Program-made: the position numbers and the translations under genes | Part shown: piece by piece, positions 45,524-52,904 of the stretch | How the letters are laid out: every line of letters begins with the position of its first letter | Numbering within the stretch: position 1 is the first letter of the stretch | The notes under the pieces: generated by a model | Database searches by the model: none | What the model saw: the letters and a program-made list of their open reading frames with translations, nothing else | Told to the model about the DNA's origin: nothing | Assembly (NCBI GenBank): GCA_033557835.1 | Contig: JAWQRO010000138.1 | Location: forward strand, 1-52,904 | Direction: 5' to 3' | Source: Helochares maculicollis | Lineage: Eukaryota; Arthropoda; Insecta; Coleoptera; Hydrophilidae | DNA: 52,904 bases

Positions 45524-46186
45524 TTGAGTTGTTCGAAAATTTCGTTTGGATTTGTTACAGAAATTTGCTTACATTTTCTTTACAACAAGACAATTTTTTA
45601 ATAGATTATGTAGTCTCCTCCTCTTTATAACCGCGTCTTACCTCTCTGGAAGGTTTTTAGCTTCTCTCTAATAAAATTCGCCAGGGTTTTCAGAAAAAAA
45701 GCGCTGCACGTTCTTTTTCACTTTCTCGTCGTTTCGGAAGTCCAAAGCCCCCAAATGGTTGCTCAGACTGCGAAACAAGTGATAGTCGGAAGGGGCGAGG
45801 TCTGGGGAGTACGGTGGGTGAGGTGAAACTTCCAAAACCCAAGCTGCGACAGTTTCTGACGGGTCCATGAGGGCGTGTGAGGGCGTGCGTTGTCATGGTG
45901 AAAGATGACGTTACTCCGATTGATGAGCCTGCGCCGTTTTTCTTCCAATGCCGCTTTCAATCTATTCAATTGCGCGATATAATAGTCTGGATTAATTGTT
46001 TGTTTAGTTAGGAGAAGCTAAAAATTATTCCTTTGATATTCGACATTACCTTCCTAGGCTGAAGACCCTCTTTAGAGGTGGACTGAGTGGGTTCACCAGG
46101 TTTTACCCATAATCTTTTACGCGTTACATTGTTGTAAACAAGCCAATTTTCATCCCCTATAATAATATTGTGGGATAAAACAAGGA
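45524..46186 (-). mobile_element. Mariner copy 8 (5'-truncated)
   Basis: It starts TTGAGTTGTTCGAAAATTTCG after TA at 45522-45523, the 3' terminal repeat when read on the minus strand. Coding blocks are FHHDNARPHT, SPHPPYSPDLAPSDYHLFRSL (third Asp present) and FRNDEKVKKNVQRFFSENPG, split by frameshifts. The N-terminal half is missing. It ends where copy 9 of the same family starts; the missing half is not found beyond 47427. Confidence 0.85.
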
Positions 46187-47427
46187 TTGCGTTGTTCGGA
46201 AAGTTTGTTCGATTTATTAAAGTAACTTATTTACAATTTGTTTTGACGATACAATTTTTTAATCATTTATGTAATCGCCCCTTTATAACCTCTTTCCACC
46301 TCTCTGGGAGCTTTTTAATTCCTCTCTCATAAACCTTGCTAAATTTTTCTGAACACGGTGAACGTCGTTTTTCTCTTCCTTATCGTCTCGGATATCCAAA
46401 CCTCTTAAATGGTTGCTCAGACTGCGAAACATCTGATACTCGGAGGGAGCGAGGTCTGGGGAGTACAGTGGGTGAGGTAAAACTTCCTGCTCAAGTTCCG
46501 GCAGTGTTTGGCGAGTGCCTAAGGCTGACATTAGGGCGCACGCTGTCATGGTGAATGATGACGTTACCCTGATTGATGAGCCTGGGCCGTTTTTCTACCA
46601 ATGCCGCTTACAATCTATCCAATTGCGCGATATAACAGTCCGCATTGATTGTTTGACGTATTAGGAGCAGCTCGAAAAAAGACTACTTCTTCGATATCCC
46701 ATCAAATCGACAACATTACCTTCCTGGTATGAATTGAGAGGGTTCATCAAGTATTTGCTATGATCTTTTATGCGTCACATTTTTTGAAACAATCCACTTT
46801 TCATCCCCTGTGATGAGGTTCTTGAGAAATGGTGTCTTTCTATTTCTGATCCTGAGATTATCGAAAATGTCAATGCGACAGTGAGAGAGTGAGACACCCA
46901 CACATCGAGTTTACTCACCAATCGTAGCTCTTCTATAACCCTGTGGAAGGTTGATTTCTCGATACTTTCAGCTATTTCCTTAACTATTACGCGGGGATTA
47001 ACGATAATTAAGTCCCCCACTTCCTCAAAAACATTTTTTTTGCCGCGCTGATCTGGGAAAGTCTGTTACGGAAAAGTCGCCAGTAACAAATCTTTTAAAC
47101 CATTTCTGGCAAGTTCGTTCATTTGGTCCGTTTTTCGTCTTTATAAGCACAGTTTATTTTTCGGATGACTTCCTTTTTCCTTTTCGGAAATAAAATAGCA
47201 AAATATATCTAAAATGTTGTTTTACACTCATGTGATTCACCTCTAAGAACCTTTTTTTAAGTTACAACCACTCACGACGACAACACGAATATAAGTAAAT
47301 GATAGTAATCAGTTTAAAGAAGAGGTAGGAGGAAGTTACGATACTATTTCAAGAGAATCTACGTCATGAGAAGTGACGAAAGATGAACTAAGGAATAAAG
47401 GGAACGAACTTGCCGAACAACCCAATA
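46187..47427 (-). mobile_element. Mariner copy 9 (full length, degraded)
   Basis: Termini TTGCGTTGTTCGGAAAGTTTG (left) and TTGGGTTGTTCGGCAAGTTCG (inverted, right, followed by TA). Length is 1.24 kb. Minus-strand blocks are EVLPHPLYSPDLAPSEYQMF (third Asp is Glu) and FTRVEL-type tail at 46283-46549, and GDLIIVNPRVIVKEIAESIE plus STFHRVIEELRLVSKLDVW at 46775-47020. Frameshifts throughout. It is the same family as copies 8 and 11. Confidence 0.88.
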
Positions 47428-47752
47428 CTAACCACTCAGTAATCTAGAACAGAAGAAGCAGAATGAAGTAATCAAAACTGCATAATGAATACTTCGGGGA
47501 TACTGACCCAAAAACTTAAAGTTCGAGGATAAAATTGCAATAATTTTAAGTCCTTTATTTCAACATAAACTCAGAACAACGTTTCAGGAATAAAGCATTT
47601 AGACGATAGCGAAAAATTAACGTTTTTGAGTTACATTTTGGACCCCAAAAACTGATAATAAAACACTCGATAATTAAAAATTAACTGTTGTCTACCAAAA
47701 ATCACGGATTCGAGACGAAAGTTTGACATAAGGATCATTAATCTGAAATTTA

Positions 47753-48971
47753 TTCAGTTGGTAACTAAGTAATTGCGAATTTTTTTTTTAGAAAATCAAA
47801 GACAATTTTTTCATGGAACTAACTTTATTCTGTAATGTATTGCCCATTTTGATCAATGACCTTTTGCCATCTTTCAGGCAGCATGATAATCCCACGTTCA
47901 TAAAACTTTTGGTTTTTATTAGCGAAAAACTGAATCAGGTACGATTTGACACCGTCATCATTATTGAATTTTTTACCATTCAAGGAGTTTTGTAAAGATC
48001 GAAACAAAAAATAATCAGATGGAGCAAGGTCAGAACTATATGGTGGATGTGGCAAAACATCCCAACCAAGCTCCAATAATTTTTGCCGGGTGACCAAACA
48101 TGTGTTTGGCCTTGCATTGTCATGATGAAATTCAAGACTTTTTCGATTTGTCGATTCGGGCCGCTTTTCTTTAACTGCATTGTTTAATTTCGTTAGTTGT
48201 TCAATGTAGACATCAGAATTTATCGTTAGGTTGGGTGGTAAGAGTTCAAAATAGACAATTCATTTGTAATCCCACCAAACGGATAACAAAACCTTCTTTT
48301 GAAGAATATCAGCTTTTGATGTTGTTTGAGTTGGTTCACCTGGCCTGCTCCACGATCTTTTCCTCTTGATATTGTTGTAAACAAATTACGTTTCTTTAGC
48401 AAGTCGCAACTGTTTATGTGTTGCGTTAAATGCGTTTCTTTCAGTTCGTGAGGAACCCATGAATCGAGTTTTTGAACATATCCAAGTTGTTTTAAGTGAT
48501 TTTCAATGCATGTGTGTGATACATGAAGCTTCTCTGCAATCTCACGTGTTGTACTGTGACGATCCGAATCGATTATTGCTTTGATTAGGACGTCATCAAC
48601 TTCAACTGGACGACTAGAGCGTTTTTCATCTTTAAGTGAAACATGACCAGAACGAAACTTGGCAAACCAATATTGGCATCGCCGTTCTTTTAAGGCTTCG
48701 TCACCATAAACAGCACATAACTTTTTATGAGCTTGCGAGGCGTTTTCCCTTTGCGGAAATAAAAAAGCAAAATGTTCCTTTTGATTTTCCATTTTTCAAC
48801 GAAGGCCAAACGAAAACACGCAACCGATCAAAAAACTTTTTTTACTGATTAACAGCTATATTGCTATCTATCAAATAACAAAATGTGTTTTACATTTGTA
48901 TTACGTCTGCAAACCTAAAAATTCAACTGAAGCCATCTATGAGGGAAATCCGCAATTAGTTGCCAATCCAA
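47753..48971 (-). mobile_element. Mariner copy 10 (nearly full length, first catalytic block deleted)
   Basis: TIRs TTCAGTTGGTAACTAAGTAATTGCG (left; outer part) and TTGGATTGGCAACTAATTGCG (inverted, right) are flanked by TA at 47751-47752 and 48972-48973. The minus-strand ORF starts at 48790 (MENQKEHFAFLFPQ) and carries the helix-turn-helix regions CQYWFAKFRSGHVSLKDE and STTREIAEKLHVSHTCIENH, then SWVPHELKETHLTQ. It breaks after CDLLKK: about 50 bp are missing relative to copy 12, removing the ITGDEKW segment with the first catalytic Asp. The C-terminal part at 47825-48097 (VLPHPPYSSDLAPSDYFLF) is open. It is Hsmar1/mellifera-like by its TIR and protein. Confidence 0.92.
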
Positions 48972-48973
48972 TA

Positions 48974-51434
48974 AAAACAAACCCTTAAGATGGTGGTCTA
49001 ATGACCAATGTTAATAGGTGGTTCTAGGACAGAAAATTTATTCATCATATATAGTATGAGGAGTCTAGTCAGAGATATTAATATATTACCAGTCAAGATG
49101 AAGTTGAGTTCGAAATGAAATGTAAATAATAAATTCTAATTCAAATAAATACGCACAATAAACTCCTAACCTCATCTCTGTTAACTCAAAGAATAATTCA
49201 AAATTTATTGTGTCAGAATTTCAAAATCCTGCCTTAATTCAACAATTAGGTCAATGCTCAGGATAGCGGCAAAAATAAGTATAACAGTATCTGGCAAGTG
49301 CACATCGGGCAGTAAACGAGAAAAAATGAAATCCAACAGCCAGAGAACCATAAAAATCAGTTCCTTGGTATATTAATTTTTTATCGCCTGATTTCTATCT
49401 CGACTTCATAAGCTATTACTCCCCCAAAGCAAAAAAGAGTCTGTTTTCCTTTCCCAGTTACGACTCATTTCCACTAATCATTCATAACGGTTGCCACAGA
49501 AACTAGATATAATTTCATTATTCTTGAGAGCGAAATGTGATTTGTTATTTTATTACCGGCATTTCTCTCTTTGTGCGCGCTATATTGCTATATATAACAC
49601 CTCCATGCGCAAAAAGTGGTGATGTGCACTTACAAAACTTTCCCAGATCAAAGAAAGCTTTTATGCGACTGATAGTCTTTCCGTCCTTTGCTATTTATTG
49701 CTCCATAAACTTGCATGAAAAGACACGTATGTAAAGTTCACTTTTACAAAGCAGCGTAAATTAATTTTCTGTCTGCGCAACTCGCAGCACAGACGGCAGT
49801 ACATCTAAAAGAAACGATTAAGGAAAGGAATTTTCCAAGGAAAATTTATTTCCCGCAGACCATAGTCGATTAACCAGACTTATTACAGATAATAACCCTA
49901 TAAGGAAAACTGGAATTTTATTTACCATAAACTGCAGCAATTTCGAGCGCAACATTTTACATTTATGTGCCTGGTATTTACGCAGTCTCTATAATTTATA
50001 AGGGGAAACGACCCTTTTTACCCGATCCAGAAGTACAAATAAAGCCAGGCCAGTTTTCTATTTAAAATTAATTTAATAAGTCTGCACCTGTACTCGCAAG
50101 CGATAGCATGAGGCTTCACTTCATTTACATTTTAATATATTTTTAGATTTACCATCTCTCCATTTTGGAGCAACTCCAGGGTAAATTGCCTGTTTTACGA
50201 CTCCTTAAAAACATATTTAAATCACTGCCTGTTAATTAGTCCTTTTTTGTGAAGCTGTCACTCTATTTCGTTCTCAGAAAAATGAGCTTAGCATCGAGCT
50301 GCTTGCTAATTATTAATTAACGCCTGATATCAAAATTTAAAAACTCCCTCCGGTAAATCCCAAAAGAGACGGATGGAAAACTCTTGAAAATTTAAATAAA
50401 TTGAGGATAAAAAAATTTAATTACGTTGCTTGAAGGTTTGATTCTTTTCTTGTGAGTCTTGCCGATTCGTTTTGGGTCTTTACAGATTCAATTCACGTTT
50501 TGTACACGCTTTAAAAATTAATTTTGCACGCCTAATTTACCTAAACTTACAACTCGCCGCCGCTTGAGATTTGGATTTTTTTAATTTGTTGATTTTTCAC
50601 AATTATACATTTTTAAAATAATTTATGATTCCCAATCCTCGCCGGAAAGTTTTTTCAAATTTGGTGTTTGGCTGTAATTTGGAAGGTTTTCGTGTATTTT
50701 GCACCTCCGAAATGTAGAGCGAATTGGTGCGAATTTGCATGATAATAAAAAACATTTACGCTATTCTTTGGTTTGCTTCCATTGTAGTCTGGAATGTGAG
50801 GAGCAAAGTGTCGTGACCAGGGAGCAAAACGTTATTTCCAGCTTGTACTTCCGTTCATACCGACGAATTTAATTAATCTACTGTCCTGTAAAGTGCATGT
50901 GTCTTCTTCACTTCATCGTAGCTATTTTCAGCTCGGCCGTATAGAAAAGGAAAATGCTAAAACACTTCCAGACGTAGTACGTAGTATGCAAATTGCAACA
51001 GTACATTAACTGCACGTCTCGAGGAAGATGGTTTAGCTTTTGTGCGTGTTAAGAATCGGCAAATCCCAATGGATCCATTTGAACCATTTTTCGTTTATGA
51101 TACTTCACTTTATGGGACTTGCTGTTGTTAGATATGTTTTTTATTAATGCATTATGCATTGTGATATTGCAGTTAATATTGCATATTTGCGAACGTATAT
51201 AGGATATGTGTTTATTTACTATATTTATAATATAAGATTGCGTAAAACGAAAAATTTTATATGATAGTGTTTTTCTTTAGAGTGTATGAATATTTGCTTT
51301 ACCGAAGACAATATGCTTCATATGAAGCAACACTTGAATACACATCGAATACTTGCGAAAAGTTGGTCATTAAATAATTTGGAGAAATGACGCTAGGGTA
51401 CGATGTTGGCACTAATAATGAGGGATAGAATAAG
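48974..51434. other. No gene seen
   Basis: AT-rich sequence with only short shadow ORFs. It is somewhat more complex (fewer simple runs) at 49500-50900, which might reflect conserved non-coding or intronic DNA, but I cannot show it. Confidence 0.5.
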
Positions 51435-51436
51435 TA

Positions 51437-51835
51437 TTGAGTTGTTTAGAAAGTTTGTTCGATTAATTAAAGTAATTAATTTAATTTTTTTTATAACAAA
51501 ACAATTTTTTAATCAATTATTAAATATCCCATTTTTTTCTATAACCTCTCCCTACCTCTCTGGGAGCTTTGTAATTCCTCTCTCATAATCCTTGCGAGAT
51601 ATTTTTGCAAACGGTGAACGTCGTTTTTCTCTTCCTCGTCGTATCGAAACTCCAAACTTCTCAAATAGTTGCTCAGACTACGAAACATGTGATAGTCGGA
51701 AGGAGTGAGGTATGGGGAGTACGGTGGGTGAGGTAAAATTTCCTACCCAAGCTCCGACAGTGTCAGACGGGTCCGTAAGACTGATTAGATGACACGCGTT
51801 GACATAAAATCTTTTAAACCATTTCTGGCAAGTTA
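51437..51835 (-). mobile_element. Mariner copy 11 (fragment of the copy 9 family)
   Basis: Starts TTGAGTTGTTTAGAAAGTTTG after TA at 51435-51436 and matches the 3' part of copy 9 (CTACCTCTCTGGGAGCTTTG block, 51555). An internal jump near 51800 leads to the CTTTTAAACCATTTCTGGCAAGT block. At that point copy 12 is inserted at TA (51834-51835). The rest of copy 11 would lie beyond the window. Confidence 0.85.
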
Positions 51836-52904
51836 TTGGGTTGGCAAATAAGCAATTGCGCATTTCACTCATAGATGGCTTCAGTTGAATTTTTAGGTTT
51901 GCAGACGTAGTACAAATGTAAAACACATTTTGTTATTTGATAGTTAGCAATTTAGCTGGCAATCAGTAAAAAAAGTTTTTTGATCGGTTGCGTAGTTTTC
52001 GTTTGGCCTTCGTTGAAAAATGGAAAATCAAAAGGAACATTTTGCTTTTTTATTTCCGCAAAGGGAAAACGCATCGCAAGCTCATAAAAAGTTATGTGCT
52101 GTTTATGGTGACGAAGCCTTAAAAGAACGGCAGTGCCAATATTGGTTTGCCAAATTTCGTTCTGGTCATTTTTCACTCAAAGATTAAATACGCTCTGGTC
52201 GTCTCGTCCAGTTGAAATTGATGACAACCTAATCAAAGCAATAATCGATTCGAATCGTCACAGAACAACACGTGAGATTGCAAAGAAGCTTCATGTATCA
52301 CACACATGCATTGAAAATCACTTAAAACAACTTGGCTATGTTCAAAAAGTCGATACATGGATTCCTCACGAACTGAAAGAAACGCATTTAACGCAACACA
52401 TTAGCAGCTGCGATTTGCTAAAGAATCGTGATGAAAATGATCCATTTTTAAAACGACTGATAACTGGCGATGAAAAATGGGTTGTTTATAACAATATCAA
52501 GAGGAAAAGATCGTGGAGCAAGCCAATTGAACCAACTCAAACAACATCAAAAGCTGATATTCATCAAAAGAAGGTTTTGTTATCCGTTTGGTGGAAATAC
52601 AAAGGAATTGTCTATTTTGAACTTTTACCACCCAACCTAACGATCACTTCTGATGTCGACGTTAAACAACTAACGAAATTAAACAATTCAGTTGAAGAAA
52701 AGCAGCCCGAATTGACAAATTGAAAAAGTGTTGTATTCCATCATGACAATGCAAGGCGAAACACATCTTTTGTCACCCGGCAAAAATTATTGGAGCTTGG
52801 TTGGGATGTTTTGCCACATCCACCATATAGTCCTGACCTTGCTCCATCTGATTACTTTTTGTTTCGATCTTTACAAAACTCCTTGAATGGTAAAAAATTC
52901 AATA
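51836..52904 (+). mobile_element. Mariner copy 12, nested in copy 11 (runs off the window)
   Basis: It begins TTGGGTTGGCAAATAAGCAATTGCG, the same TIR family as copy 10. An ATG at 52020 starts MENQKEHFAFLFPQRENAS. After a GAA to TAA change near 52185 and a 5-base direct duplication (TCGTC) near 52205 the frame continues at 52196-52723: AIIDSNRHRTTREIAKKLHV, LITGDEKWVVYNNIKRKRSW (first Asp present) and VWWKYKGIVYFELLPPN. A CGA to TGA stop follows at about 52720. HHDNARRNTSFVTRQKLLEL and the SDYFLF block complete the catalytic triad. Both later Asp blocks are present but the ORF is broken. The right end lies beyond the window. Confidence 0.92.

Noticed and set aside
48636..48848. ORF opposite mariner copy 10 (and its twin at 51952-52176)
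   Set aside because: Antisense of the transposase N-terminus; conserved only because the sense gene is.
1..52904. CRISPR arrays, operons, riboswitches, rRNA
   Set aside because: None seen; repeats present are microsatellites, tandem duplications or transposon copies of a eukaryotic genome.

Overview
This window comes from an AT-rich animal nuclear genome, almost certainly an insect. The evidence is short (55-57 bp) GT-AG introns, a tandem family of small secreted proteins, a nuclear-encoded mitochondrial ATPase inhibitor, and about thirteen mariner-type (Tc1/mariner superfamily) transposon copies. No prokaryotic operons, CRISPR arrays or rRNA genes are visible. The order or species cannot be fixed from sequence alone; the very short introns fit a beetle or a fly.

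Layout. (1) 1-8350: a tandem array of five related two-exon genes on the minus strand (called SP1 to SP5 here, my labels). They encode secreted proteins of about 226 residues with two similar helical, cysteine-containing halves that recall the odorant-binding-protein fold. SP5 is intact and SP1 is intact as far as it is visible (its second exon lies outside the window). SP2, SP3 and SP4 each carry a different disabling lesion. Intergenic DNA was duplicated together with the genes. (2) 8522-10097, 17898-19252 and 41698-42924: three copies of a non-autonomous TIR element with TA target sites and internal satellite-like repeats. (3) About 10100-11400, 16340-17865 and 31520-31670: relics of non-LTR retrotransposons; the second is a clear RTE-like reverse transcriptase fragment. 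(4) 25130-26353, 29480-30570, 31946-34317 (with a second mariner nested inside), 36400-38280 (mariner pieces caught in a tandem duplication), 38569-39490, 44205-44455, 45524-47427, 47753-48971 and 51437-52904: mariner copies from at least six TIR lineages, all disabled in what is visible. (5) 40482-41108: an intact ORF for an IF1-type inhibitor of mitochondrial F1Fo-ATPase with an unusual acidic tail built of pentapeptide repeats. (6) The remaining long stretches (11400-16340, 19253-25127, 34320-36399, 48974-51434) show no convincing gene and are probably intergenic or intronic.

The two most interesting items are the IF1 protein, which has a conserved inhibitory segment but lacks the histidines of the known pH switch and carries a repeat-derived acidic tail, and the SP cluster, where decay is concentrated in the middle copies of a recent tandem expansion. 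There is no sign that these genes act together; they are neighbours in a transposon-rich region.
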